From contig JAIWND010000012.1 of the NCBI GenBank assembly GCA_025330725.1, forward strand, positions 248,001 through 312,000: a stretch of DNA of 64,000 bases. The letters are read 5' to 3'. The position numbers were made by a program, and so were the translations under genes. This document shows, piece after piece, positions 22,755 to 37,605 of this stretch. Each line of letters begins with the position of its first letter. The stretch's first letter is position 1. This stretch comes from Chlamydoabsidia padenii. Taxonomy: Eukaryota > Mucoromycota > Mucoromycetes > Mucorales > Cunninghamellaceae. The notes beneath the pieces were generated by a model. The model had not been told where the DNA came from. It was given only the letters and a program-made list of their open reading frames with translations, and made no database searches.

Positions 22755-23311
22755 AACTTGAACAGTGAGTATATTAATTCTTCTTTGGGTTTGGATAGGA
22801 ATGGCCGATTTTCAATATTTGGTACCTAAAACTGATCCCGTTAGGAAACTACGATCGGCTCTACTTGGTGGTGATGGTAAAATAACTGAATTGATTGGAT
22901 GCTTTTACCTAACTAATGGATTTATTTGATTTATCTTTTTAGCGAAAACCATACAACGATTCAAGGTCTCTTTGGATGATGATACTATTACAGGTGACTT
23001 GCACGGTATCCCACCTCCTGTATTCAGCACAATGGAAGAACCCTTCAAATACGGGTAAGTTGCATATTATCCTCTAACTAACTAATGATACATTTAAACT
23101 AATACTTTTCCTCCCCTCTGTTTTTATAGGTACAAGCAAAATGGTCCTGTTGTACGTGTCCGCGTTTTACAGCCAGATGGAACAGTAAGTACCACCTTAT
23201 ACTCATTATCATCAACTAACAAATAACCCTAGTATGTCACCAAACTCGTCAATCGATCCAAATCAAGAGAAATTCGTACTACCACCATCTTCTTTGATAC
23301 TAAAGATATCC

Positions 23312-23345
<34 letters not shown>

Positions 23346-24544
23346 CTGTATTAACATGATTCATGCATAATTGTTCTTAACTAACCTGGTTTGATGATTA
23401 CATATTCCAATGTCACCTCCACCATTAGATGAACTTACTGGACCAGTTTTGGAGGTCAAAAAGAAATTGGAAAAGGTAACTATTATAGGATTTGATTTTG
23501 ATTAATGTTAATCTCTTGGTGCTTGTATATTGTAGTTGTATGAAGAACGTCCAATTTGGTCAAGATTTGCTCTCCGCTGCATATTGGGTCCCGATGAAAA
23601 AGATCACCTCCCAAGGTAAAGTATATAAAAATAAAGTATTCAAAGATCTTTTGATTCATTTGGTCTCTTGTTTGATAGTGTGCTGCCTCATCATGCTTAT
23701 ACTTTCCAGAATGGACCATGGCGTGAATGCTGGATAAAATATGGTCTAGACCCAAGACAGGACAAACGCTATGCTATGTAAGTAAACTTTCCTCTCTTAA
23801 TGCAATGAACAATGATAAACTTGGAATTATTTATAGATACCAACAACTCGACATACGAATGAACCTGGCTCTGGAAGGTGCTCCCTCTTATGTACGCGGG
23901 AAACGAACGAATCCAGTAGCTATGCTCTCTTCTTCTTATTCCAAATCCAATGGTGGAGATAACGAACAAAGGTAAAAAAAATTAATAAAAATGGAACCCT
24001 TCTTATACATTGACTATCTATCTATAGGTCGAAAAAAGAGAAAGTTCGACATATCTTTGATGGTCAAAACCTCCCCAGTCAATCCGCATGGTACCAGATC
24101 TGTGATATTACCGACCCTGACTTTGCTTGTATCTTTCGAACCTCAACCTATCTACACTCAGGGCCTCCAACGGTAAGAAACCTGAAAATAACTTGATCTT
24201 TCACCAACGCACTTTATTTATTTACCATATAGAAACGATTCGGATTCTTTTATCCATCTGCGATTGAAACTGCCAAAAACGCACTACGACTGAAACTTCA
24301 ACAATTTTCAGATAAAGGACAATGTAATTCAATACTCGACATGGACAATGGACTGGCTGACAAGGTGAAGAAGGATAAAGAAGAAATGGCAAAGGCTAGG
24401 GGTGGACCATCGACAACAATGAAACGACAAGGATCTGGCTATGCTGAAAATGATGGTGACGACTTTGTGGTTGGTGATGATGACGATGACGATGACGACG
24501 ATCATGGTCTCTATGAATCTGACAGTGGTGATGATGATCTTTAA
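22295..24544 (+). CDS. TFC1: Transcription factor TFIIIC subunit (tau95/GTF3C5 family)
   Basis: TFIIIC binds the A and B boxes of tRNA genes and recruits TFIIIB and RNA polymerase III; this subunit contacts the A-box side. Twelve exons (22295-22429, 22514-22718, 22799-22876, 22943-23054, 23130-23184, 23233-23305, 23402-23475, 23536-23615, 23679-23777, 23837-23971, 24028-24172, 24233-24544) join in frame to 500 aa. The N-terminal dimerisation region (VEYPGFVKNIDRVLETLGG) and the central DNA-binding half (RPIWSRFALRC, GPWRECWIKYGLDPR) are clear. It ends in an acidic Asp-rich tail, as in yeast. The intron at 23306-23401 has AT-AC ends and U12-type signals; the other introns are ordinary GT-AG. 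Confidence 0.92.
22725..22751. repeat. Poly(A) tract, 27 nt, in TFC1 intron
   Basis: A run starting a few bases after the donor GTAACT of TFC1 intron 2. Confidence 0.9.
23306..23401 (+). other. Candidate U12-type AT-AC intron in TFC1
   Basis: The intron begins ATATCCTTTT, which matches the minor-spliceosome 5' site. It contains TTCTTAAC (23374-23381), close to the U12 branch consensus TTCCTTAAC, and ends in AC 20 nt further on. Removing it keeps the 500-aa frame open. A (TA)n microsatellite fills its middle. A less attractive alternative is a GT-AG intron starting at a GTACTA about 30 nt upstream and ending at CCATTAG. Confidence 0.75.
23318..23345. repeat. (TA)n microsatellite
   Basis: About 14 TA units inside the AT-AC intron. 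Similar tracts are at 53129-53162, 61898-61924 and 62873-62900. Confidence 0.9.
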
Positions 24545-24945
24545 CACGGCAAGACCTAGGAGTGGAAAGTAGTTATTTGTAGTCTAGTCTAGTTTTTAGC
24601 ATACTAATAGTAGTTGTACCTAGTTTTTGTAATCATTATTACGGGCTTGATTGGAATAAACTTTTATATTATTACACACTCTGGGATGTATGGTTTTTTA
24701 AAAAATGTACTTTGTTTTCGGTGCATTGATGAAAAGAAAAGCGGGGTTTAAAAGAACAGAACGAAGTAAAGTATCAGTTTACTTACTCTCTTGTTGTCAT
24801 ATAACTCGTTATTTGAACTTTTTGTTACTTGGTCTTTATGTTATTAGTGGTCCTCTTTACTTTGTCTGCTTGAACATACAAAAATGATACATAGATAGGT
24901 GATCAAAGTAGAAGGCAACTCCTTCCCAAAGTCGAGGAAACAATT

Positions 24946-24956
24946 TTCAAATCCCG
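24946..24956 (-). promoter_or_regulatory. CGGGATTTGAA element upstream of Twinkle gene
   Basis: Exact copy 118 bp before the ATG, followed by a 25-nt T run. A GCGGGGTTTAAA variant lies near 24741. Confidence 0.65.
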
Positions 24957-25073
24957 TCAAGTTTTTTTTTTTTTTTTTTTTTTTTTCCAACTTGAAAAGA
25001 AAACTACAGGTGACGCTTCTTTCACTCTCCCTCCCCCCTTTTTTTTGTTTATCTCAATCTACCCATCCTCATC

Positions 25074-26499
25074 ATGCTATTATCCAGACGACTCTTATTC
25101 TCTCATCAACGATTCCTATCACGATCTACCTTTCGAAACGTCATAACCAGACCAACTCACCACCACATCCATACCACCCACCCTCTCTTTCAAAGTGCTA
25201 CAACGATGGCGGGCCCTGACATTGATTGGGACTCTCCCTCCACTGACGAGCTTGATTCCATGCAGGATATGTTTGCTTACGACACACCGTCAACCGACAC
25301 CATTGAAACTATCCAGGATATATTTAATACGCCAGCCAAGGTAGTCCGACAAGATACAACACACTCGACAAGATTGGATAATGTCTTGGGATTTGGCGAT
25401 CTCCGTGATCAGGTATACAAAGAAATCCTTGATCCTGAAACAACCAGAGGGGTGCTCTCGAACGATCTGCCAGCACTGGACCGTATCTTGAAGGGCCATC
25501 GACTGGGCGAATTGACCATTGTGACGGGTCCGACGGGGGGTGGCAAAACTACGGTGATGAGCCAACTCTCACTGGATTACTGTAAAAGTGGGGTACCGAC
25601 GCTCTGGGGGTCTTTTGAAATCATGAACCAACGCTTGGCCAAGAAGATGCTCTACCAATTTGCTGAAAAGGATCTCAGTTTGTATCCTGACGAACTAGAC
25701 AAGTGGGGTGATCAATTCCAAAAGGTAAAAAATGTAAATAAATTGTGCATTTATGATTAAACTCACTTCTTTTTTTCTTTTTGGAACTAGCTTCCCTTGT
25801 ACTTTTTGAAATTCTTCAGCAGTACAGCTATCGGTAGAGTCCTTGAAGCATGTCAACAAGCAGTGGATAAATACGGTGTACAACATATCATTCTCGACAA
25901 TTTACAATTCATGCTATCACAACAAGGTAATTCAAGTGTTGACAAGTGGGAATTACAAGATCGGGCGATCCACGAATTACGAAGCTTTGCTACCACTCAG
26001 AATGTCCATATCTCTCTGGTGGTACATCCAAGAAAGGACCCTGGTGAACAAATGGATATCAATTCTGTTTTTGGTAGTGCTAAGGTCACTCAAGAGGCCG
26101 ATAACGTCATCATCTTACAAAAAGAAGGTCTACGTGGTGTACGATATATTGATATCAAGAAGAATAGGTAAAACAAACAAAAAGAGAGGATGGGTACGAT
26201 GTCGTTTTTTTTACTGATCCCTATTCTTTGATTTTTTTTAGATACGATGGTACCACTGGCATCGTCCCTTATACCTTTGATCGTGATTCACTCAAGGTAA
26301 GAAAGGGGAAAACAAAAGTAGCCATCTTCCATATATTAACACCTCACTCTTTATGTAATAGATCCGGGCTTGTACAGAAGAAGAAATGGGAAAATTGTCT
26401 CGGGAATCATCATCATCCTTTGGCAAACCACTATCCAATGGTAGTCAATCAACCTTACAACGAATATCATCAAGAACACCATTTAGATCTCGTAGTTAA
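25074..26499 (+). CDS. Twinkle-like mitochondrial DNA helicase, helicase domain only
   Basis: Twinkle is the hexameric 5'-3' helicase at the mitochondrial replication fork. Four exons (25074-25724, 25791-26167, 26242-26296, 26362-26499) give 406 aa. The N-terminus is Arg/Ser-rich with no acidic residues in the first 40, as in matrix-targeting peptides. An acidic linker and the RecA-like core follow: Walker A GPTGGGKTT, TLWGSFEI, Walker B HIILDNLQFM, VVHPRKDPGE, and FGSAKVTQEADNVIILQ with a KKNRYDG arginine-finger region. Human Twinkle is 684 aa with an N-terminal primase-like half. That half is absent here. A second ATG (25206) would give a form without the leader. The tail is Ser/Arg-rich. 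Confidence 0.92.
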
Positions 26500-26783
26500 A
26501 AAATATTATTTTATAATAAAGTCAATCCATATCATTAATCATGCTATATATTATAAATCGTCGTTTTTTATTTATGCATTCCAAAGTCTACAAAAAAAAA
26601 AAACCAATGCTTGTCTTCTAAAAAAAAATATACATGTAAAACAATACTAATAATACAACACAATGAATACAATCTAATAATGGGGATAGGGGGTAGAGAG
26701 AGAGAGGGGGGGGGTTGTATATAACAAATGGATGATTAAAAAAAAAAAAAGAGGGAGAGGGGAAAGCTACTACTATACTATTA

Positions 26784-29231
26784 CTAAGATTTGTCCACCA
26801 TGTCTTTAAAATGAAGAAGACCAGCACCTTGAATAGTCCGCCCAGAGTCTTCATACAGTTTGATCCATTTCCTAGCCTTGTCCCGACGATTTTGAGCTAT
26901 AGATGATCGCACGAGGTAGTAAACCGTCCGTTCGTTCATTTCCACACCATGAGCCATCCACATCCATTTGACCATGGCCTCTGCTGCAGCCAGATCATGA
27001 TGAAAGACAGCCAGTCCTCGTACCCAAATGTTCAATGTCGCGGTTTCCAATGGTAATTTGTTTTCGATGGCTCGATTCAGTAATGCCAGTGGTTCTGGTG
27101 GTATATGTCGATCCATTTTCGTGTCGTCGTCGCCCGAGGATTGTCGATGTCTTGAGCGTAGTTGGTGCAAAAAGTATCCATCCATCATAATGTTGTACAT
27201 TGTCATTCGAGACACCCTTGGATCCATCTTGCGCCGGCCCGTATTTTGCATGTCGTTGTACAAGTCCCACTGCGGTTCATAAGATCGTCCGTAGCCCACC
27301 GTGTTTGAGAAATCCAAAGTGTCCTTGTTGTCGTCATTTTCCTTATTATCACACACCAACGTTTCGAATAAAGAAGTACATTCCTTGATATCTTGGAATC
27401 CAGATTTGACCATTCCATAGAGGATCACCGCCTGTAGGGTTGCATTCGGTTCCAGTCCACGGTCCATGACTTCAGTATACAATGCCAACACCCGACCAAT
27501 ATCAATATCTTGTCCATTTGGTGTCCGGATATATCCATGTATTAGTGTGGTATAACTAATAATATCTGGTGATGGTATTGTCATTGTCGAGTCGTCCCCA
27601 TCGTGTTGCTGTTGTTGTTGATCACGCATAGTCACCAGTACTTGTTCAGCAGCTTCCAAGTTTCCCTTTTGTACCAAAGCATGTATAAGGAGATTGTAGC
27701 TGTATACAGATAAGCCGTATTTTTCCATGGATGATGATGATCGATCGAATAGCAAGCGAAGGATATCCAAGGCCTGATCTGTGTACTTGTGACGTAATAG
27801 GTGTACAATGCTGGTGTTGACGGTCATTTCCAAATCGATACTTTTCACTGGCACCCTCTTGACCACACGTTCAAAGGCGTTTAACACCATCGGCTGATCA
27901 ATGTGATCTGTCAAAGCTGTCATTAGAATCCGCAATGTCACCGGGCTGGGTTGTTCTTCTTCTTTTCGTAAAAGTCGATCGAGCCACAAGGTCATGTCGT
28001 TCCATAGTTGATGCTGACAGGTGTATTTGATGAATGTGTTGTAAGTCGCAGTGGTTGGTGCCGACGCCCCATTGATCATTTTTCCATAAAGTGCAGTAGC
28101 CGCTTTGACATTTCCGTTGTCCAGTTGTGATCGAATGAGCATGTTGAAAGAAGCAGTATCCAAGAGACATCTCGATGAATCCATGTGATTGAGAATCTTC
28201 TTGACGTGAATTTCATTACCCCTTTTCAAACACCCATTCAAAACCATATTGTAGAGTCGTACCTTGATATTGTCGTCGGCCGTCATAGAATCCAAGTAGT
28301 TCAACAGAGTCTCCATTTCCACCGTGCTGTCTGATTCGCTTCCCATGTATTTCTTCACGTACCGACTAAACATCGTCGTTTGCACCGAGTTGTCCAGTGG
28401 GAATTCGTAAAGCAAGTGAGTCACCAATTCCATAGGGAGAGTAGATCCAAGACATTTGAGAAGCTGACCTAATCGTTTATTGTACAAGTAAACTTGATCC
28501 TGGTGTCCCGGTTGCTGCTGCTGCTGTTCCCGTTGTCGTTGAATCCATGGTTTTATCAAGGCGGCTAATTCAGGAGGCGTCAAGTTGCTGAGGCTGGTCA
28601 TCAATAATCGTCGATCCCTTGGAGAATAATCCATGATTCCTTTTTTTGTTGACCCAGGCTGTAGTAAAAGTGCCAACGCATAATCCAGTCGACCATTTTC
28701 TACATATGATTTTAGAGTGTCGCTGTCGCTATTGATGTTGTTACTGTTGGTGGTGGTATCTGAAGAAGGCGCGCTTTCTTTTTGGATCGGTGTTGATATA
28801 ATTGATGAGGTCGATCCAGCCGATGAGTGAATCCAGGTTTCAAGTTGTAGTGTGGGAGAGGATAATCGTTCGATAAGAGTCCCGTCGCTTGTTTCATATT
28901 TGAATCCATGCCGATGACCTTTGCCTCTTGAGGAGAGTGTTGTCGATTTGTTGACAGACAAGAGACATCCTTGGTGTAAGGATCGAATTCGTAAAGAGGT
29001 AGGGTATTGTAAGGACAAGACATTCAGTGGTGATGGTGATGAATTCGAAGAAGTATGTCGTCCAAGCAGTAGCAGAGGTGTAGCAGGACTACTATGTAAG
29101 CGACTATAATAACGTGGTGCAGGTGTTGTTGTAATTATTGTGGATGAGCTCATTCGTCGACAGACAATAGTTGAATAGTGCATCAATTGTATAGTATTTT
29201 TCTTTAGACATAAACAAGTGCAGAATACCAT
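26784..29231 (-). CDS. Pentatricopeptide-repeat (PPR) protein, mitochondrial
   Basis: Single-exon frame of about 815 aa if started at the ATG at 29231; later ATGs at 29183 and 29153 are also possible. PPR proteins bind organellar RNA and help its processing or translation. Repeats are recognisable from about residue 330 on, for example YNMVLNGCLKRGNEIHVKKIL, FNMLIRSQLDNGNVKAATAL, YNLLIHALVQKGNLEAAEQVL and YTTLIHGYI with a following helix. The N-terminus is Ser/Thr/Arg-rich, as expected for import. I cannot tell which mitochondrial RNA it serves. It shares a 310-bp divergent promoter with the TatD gene. Confidence 0.9.
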   Translation of the reverse strand: MVFCTCLCLKKNTIQLMHYSTIVCRRMSSSTIITTTPAPRYYSRLHSSPATPLLLLGRHTSSNSSPSPLNVLSLQYPTSLRIRSLHQGCLLSVNKSTTLSSRGKGHRHGFKYETSDGTLIERLSSPTLQLETWIHSSAGSTSSIISTPIQKESAPSSDTTTNSNNINSDSDTLKSYVENGRLDYALALLLQPGSTKKGIMDYSPRDRRLLMTSLSNLTPPELAALIKPWIQRQREQQQQQPGHQDQVYLYNKRLGQLLKCLGSTLPMELVTHLLYEFPLDNSVQTTMFSRYVKKYMGSESDSTVEMETLLNYLDSMTADDNIKVRLYNMVLNGCLKRGNEIHVKKILNHMDSSRCLLDTASFNMLIRSQLDNGNVKAATALYGKMINGASAPTTATYNTFIKYTCQHQLWNDMTLWLDRLLRKEEEQPSPVTLRILMTALTDHIDQPMVLNAFERVVKRVPVKSIDLEMTVNTSIVHLLRHKYTDQALDILRLLFDRSSSSMEKYGLSVYSYNLLIHALVQKGNLEAAEQVLVTMRDQQQQQHDGDDSTMTIPSPDIISYTTLIHGYIRTPNGQDIDIGRVLALYTEVMDRGLEPNATLQAVILYGMVKSGFQDIKECTSLFETLVCDNKENDDNKDTLDFSNTVGYGRSYEPQWDLYNDMQNTGRRKMDPRVSRMTMYNIMMDGYFLHQLRSRHRQSSGDDDTKMDRHIPPEPLALLNRAIENKLPLETATLNIWVRGLAVFHHDLAAAEAMVKWMWMAHGVEMNERTVYYLVRSSIAQNRRDKARKWIKLYEDSGRTIQGAGLLHFKDMVDKS

Positions 29232-29385
29232 CCCGTTTTCATACTTGAAAATGTCAAAAAAAAAAAAAAAAGGATAAAAGGAAGGGAAAGAGAGAGGGAG
29301 AGAGAGTATCAAGGGTTGAAAAGCTGTCGCTTCCCGCCCTAAAAAAATAAGAGACTAACTAGGGGCCAGTCACTGTCAAAATTTA

Positions 29386-29396
29386 TTGAAATCCCG
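29386..29396 (-). promoter_or_regulatory. CGGGATTTCAA element in PPR/TatD divergent promoter
   Basis: Exact copy of the C variant, 156 bp from both start codons (29231 minus, 29542 plus), so it may serve both genes. Confidence 0.65.
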
Positions 29397-29541
29397 TCTT
29401 CATTGAAAAAAAGAAATCGGCTTTGCCAGCTTCTTTCCGCAGCTTTATCTTCTTTTTCTTATAAAGACCCCCCCCCTCTTCCACCATGATATTCCCTTCC
29501 ACTTACAATACGACTCTTATAATTACAAATAACAACTTAAA

Positions 29542-30910
29542 ATGCGCTTTATAGGTAATACTGGTTACATTTCTTTACCCCATGAAGTTTGTAATTTCTA
29601 ACCCCCTTTTTTTTTGACGTAGACATTGGTATCAATCTAACAGACCCCATGTTTCGTGGAAAGTACCGTGGCAAGAAGTTACATCAAGGTAAACTAAAGT
29701 AAATTCTACTGTATTATATGTAGCTAATTAACTTACTCACTATCTTCTTCTTCTTATAGATGACCTTGACCTTGTTTTGGAACGTGCCCGAAAAGCTGGT
29801 GTTGAAAAAATGATCATCACAGGCACCAATTTAAAAGAATCCAGGAAGGCTATTGAATTGACAAGTAAAACAGAACATGGTAAGTGCAAAGAAAGAAAGA
29901 AGAAAAAATAAAAGGGAAAGTATTGAATTTCATCCATACTGATCATTACCTTTTTTTTTTTTTTTAGCTGGATTCCTTTATTCTACTGTTGGCTGTCATC
30001 CTACTTCGTGTAACGAATTTGAACGTTACAAATTGGGACCCCAAGCCTATTTGAATGCTTTACGATCCCTCATCAAGAAAAGTGCCCATGTCGTTGCTAT
30101 CGGCGAATGTGGATTAGGTAAGATGATGATGATGATTATAAAAACGGTAAGGTGACATGGAAACCTTTTAATTAATAAATGTTATCATTCTTTTTTTTAG
30201 ATTATGATCGTCTTTACCATTGCGACAAGGAAACTCAACAAAAGTACTTTGAGATGCAATTCCAATTGGCCAAGGAAACTCAGCTACCCATGTTTTTGCA
30301 TGATCGAAACACGGGTGATGACTTTTACAATATGATCAAGCAACATCGCGGTGATTTCAGCAATGGTGTGGTACATTCATTTACTGGATCCTTGGAATTG
30401 ATGGAACGCTATGTGGAATTGGGTCTTTATATTGGTGTCAATGGCTGCTCACTCAAGACTCAAGCCAATCTGGATGTCGTCAAGGCTATCCCTCAAGATC
30501 GACTCATGATTGAAACAGGTATAAGACTGAAATGTGATAAAACATTTTTATCTAACCTCTCCTTGTCCATTTATAGATGGTCCTTGGTGTGAAATGCGAC
30601 CTACTCATGCCTCTTTTGCCTATTTGGCCAACATCCCTGAAGACGAAATGGATGTTTATTATCCCCAAAGTAAAAAGAAGGAACGATTTGAAATGGGGTG
30701 TACTGTGAAAAGTCGCTGCGAACCTTGTACTACAGGGTAAGATGGGTATAATAAAAAAAAAGAAGAAAGCGGAATGGATATTGACTAACTTTACTTTTTC
30801 ATACTTATACTAGGTCTGTGCTTTATGTTGTGGCATCTGTACGGAATCAAGATCCGCAAGTATTATCTGAAATCATTTGGAAAAACACCTGCCATATATT
30901 CTTTAACTAG
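29542..30910 (+). CDS. TatD-family metal-dependent deoxyribonuclease
   Basis: TatD enzymes are TIM-barrel nucleases with 3'-5' exonuclease activity on DNA, linked to DNA repair and apoptosis-like DNA breakdown. Seven exons (29542-29554, 29623-29688, 29760-29879, 29968-30117, 30201-30518, 30577-30736, 30814-30910) give 307 aa, as in TATDN1. Metal ligands are expected in [39 protein letters not shown] and IETDGPW, all present. The C-terminal RCEPC...VVASVRN block is typical of the TATDN1 branch. The first exon encodes only four codons plus one base. Confidence 0.93.
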
Positions 30911-31448
30911 TAGATATAGTTGATTTGAACATTATAATATAGACATACACATAAATTGACAAATAAAAGTGGACATTTGATCTATCATAAAATTACTTTT
31001 GACCCACATACCATTTACTCTTTTACTTTCAATCAATCAGTAACAAATGACCATTATGCGGATTCGTACCTTGACTTCCGCAAAGGCGGGATTTGAATTG
31101 ACTTTTGACAGATATCATACCCATCATGTATTGGCAGGAATAGTCAATATATCATTATCCCCTCCCTTCAAAGTAAATTTTATACAGGACTTGGTGTAAT
31201 TACTGGCTTTTTATTCCTTGAAAAGGACGGCACCGATTGGACAAAGATAAGTAGTTTATATGATATACCCTAAAAGTCGGACATTGAACATGTGCTCTTC
31301 TCCCTGGTGACTTTGCGCTCTTTCAAAATAAATGGTATAAAAAAAACCTGCCTCTCCCCTTTTTCTTCCCGAAATCCATTAATCTCTCAATCTTTTTGCT
31401 ATAATCTCCCCCTCCCCAATCTATTTATCAAACATACAAGACAACCTA
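30911..31448. other. Spacer before PMR1
   Basis: AT-rich 3' flank of the TatD gene, an exact regulatory element at 31087 and a CT-rich leader before the ATPase start. I see no gene. Confidence 0.5.
31087..31097 (+). promoter_or_regulatory. CGGGATTTGAA element upstream of PMR1
   Basis: Exact copy in GGCGGGATTTGAATT context, 352 bp before the ATG. Confidence 0.6.
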
Positions 31449-35038
<3,590 letters not shown>

Positions 35039-35176
35039 CATGGTACAGCTTACCTCCCCCTTGAACTCTCTTGTGCTTTATTTATATATTAGAATAGAAC
35101 AAAAACAATTATAGATTATGACTCCCCAACATTATAGACTATCACCTTTTGTACACTTTTATTAGTATACCTAATG

Positions 35177-35239
<63 letters not shown>

Positions 35240-35878
35240 TCATAATAAAATAAAGCTACAGCAAATTTGTCAGCATATTACCCCTTTTTATTTAGAGGTC
35301 TCTCCATTGACTTTAAAAAAGGTATTAGCAGGGACCTATAGACACTCGTTATCCAGTTTAAATTGGTTTCCTTATATATAAATACAGCCAAATGGTCTCT
35401 TGTAACATTCAACTCGGATCATTCATGCAAAATGGCACAAGGGGTCATGCGTGTGTTCCCTTTGATCGGATTTTTAAAATGAAAGAGTCGTACACAACCG
35501 AAGCCAAGGCCAACTAACACACAAACAACCAATGTTATTGATCAAAGTAATCACAGTACCCCCCATGATGTACATTCAAAAAATATCATTCGCGTACCTG
35601 TGTCATATGATATAAATGCCACCATCGCCTACAAAGGTTATTTCCATGGCCAGATTCATGCAATTAAAGCGGCGATTACAAATATAAAAAGAAGAGACAA
35701 CATCATTACATATAGTTTTTATAAAAAGTTCTGTTTATTAGGATCTGTGTTTGTTGGGAAGTGCCATCTTTGTATATGTTTAAAAAAAAGTAAATAGACT
35801 AGAGAGAGATAGAGTAAAAAATTGTAGAAGGAATAAGAAGTAAAGAAGTGATGAAGAAGGAGACCATGGTTATTGTTA
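35039..35878. other. Spacer between convergent PMR1 and casein kinase genes
   Basis: Contains 3' flanks and the T44-A16 homopolymer palindrome (35180-35239). No supportable gene. Confidence 0.5.
35180..35239. repeat. Poly(T) 44 joined to poly(A) 16
   Basis: T run changing directly to an A run. In single-stranded form it could fold back as a perfect A-T hairpin of up to 16 bp. It lies about 140 nt past the PMR1 stop codon. Confidence 0.9.
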
Positions 35879-37605
35879 TTACTGGCATATTCCGCATGTA
35901 AGTTTCCGCCAGAAGCTTGACTTTTTCGGTTGATTATAGTCTCGGTCAAGTGGTGCAGCTGGTGCGTTACCGGCAGCAGGAGATGGCGAAGATTGAGTGA
36001 CAGGGACTTCTTGTGGATGTGATAATCGCTGTTGTTGTTGCTGTTGTTGCTGTTGTTCTTGTGGTTGTGGTGACGATGATTGTTGCCTGGAGGTCGTTTG
36101 AGTGTTCTGACGCATGTTATTTTCAATCACTTTTTTAGCAGGTGCTGGAAGACCTTGACGAGAAGCTTGACGTTTAGTCATAGTCTATATGCAAAAAAAA
36201 AGAAAAAGTAAGAGGGTGAGTATTACAGGTAATGGACAATGACTCCCCCCCCCGGGTTTTCATTACCTCCCATCCTTTTCCATTGTTCAAGAGGCACCAA
36301 TCAAACATATTATCTTCCACCTGCCCGGTATTCTTGATCACCTTGGTAAATAGTTCTCGAAGGAAGTCATAGTCGGGTGTTTCTTCAAAACCTAGTTTGC
36401 GGACATATTGAAGGTAGATGCCAAATTCCTCTATATAAAGGTAAAGAGTGTTATTAATAATAATCATTCCATCCATATACGCATATATATTCCTACTTAC
36501 CAGGGAATCCAGTACATAAATCCTTGACGTTGGTTGTTTGCTTCTTTTCGCCAATCTTTTCGTATTTCTGTTTGTTGGTAGCCGCCTTCAATCCTTGCCA
36601 GGGTAGAGATCCACGTAAAAAGTACATAAACACATGCCCCAGTGCTTCCAGATCATCGCGCCTTGACTGTTCTGTAAAGATAAAAGCAATATAATCAGTT
36701 ATTTGTTGTGATAATCCCATTTTATTGCATATACATATACTTTATCAACTTACCCCGACCCAAATGAGTGTTGATACTCATGTACCGAGCTGTTCCAGAG
36801 AGACTTTTTCGTTCACGGTAAGGAATATGTTGCTTGGTTTTAGGATCACGATATAACTTGGCCATTCCAAAATCCACCATGAAGATATTGTTTGCATAGT
36901 TTGATCCAGGTTTACCAATCAAAAAGTTGTCGGGTTTGATATCACGGTAAATAAGACTTTTTTCATGAATAGTTTGTACACGATTAATCTATTCCCACAA
37001 AACATCATTAGTTAGTATCGATTCGTAAAAATTTATTTAACACTTTACCATTTGTTTTGCAAGCATAGCTACTGTTTTGACAGAGAATCGACGACCACAT
37101 ACATCAAACATATCTTCCAAGCTTGGACCAAGGAGGTCGATCACCAAGATATTATGAAGTCCCTCTTGACCTACGTTATTATAAATAAGCACGAGTTTAG
37201 GGATATGGTTTAATAGTCATCTTCTATTTGAGCTTACCAAAGTAGTAAACATTAGGGATCCCGACAGTGCCAGCCATTACTTTGTAAGTTCTATATTCAT
37301 CACGTAATTGAGGAGCGTCGCTTTTACGGGGTTCAAACTTGATGGCCACTTGTTGGTTGTTGAGTAAATTCGTTCCTAGAATACAATGTACACAATGACA
37401 AACAAAACAAAAAAAAAAAAAGGTGTGTGTGTGTGTGTGAGTTGATAGACAGATGAGTTTAAATAAAAAGGTTATTTCATTTCTTACCTTCATAGATGAC
37501 CCCAAAACTACCTTCACCAATCTTTTTACCGACTTTGTAGTGTACACCTACTACGTTATGAGACGATGTACTTGCTGTTGGTGCTGCAGTAGTTGGACTA
37601 GGCAT
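35879..37605 (-). CDS. Casein kinase I, membrane (YCK-like) type
   Basis: Ser/Thr kinase of the CK1 family; YCK-type members act at the plasma membrane in nutrient sensing and morphogenesis. Seven exons (37488-37605, 37238-37375, 37049-37170, 36754-36988, 36501-36671, 36267-36430, 35879-36184) give 417 aa. Glycine loop [19 protein letters not shown], catalytic [22 protein letters not shown] and the CK1 signature [23 protein letters not shown] are intact. The tail has a poly-Gln run and ends LTCGICQ; two cysteines there could be palmitoylated, as the C-terminal Cys pair is in yeast Yck1/2. The start is the first ATG. Confidence 0.93.

Noticed and set aside
23318..23345. (TA)n tracts as transposon target sites
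   Set aside because: Simple microsatellites; no terminal inverted repeats or transposase nearby.
29232..29312. N-terminal extension of the PPR protein
   Set aside because: It starts at a TTG and reads through purine-rich leader; the first ATG is at 29231.
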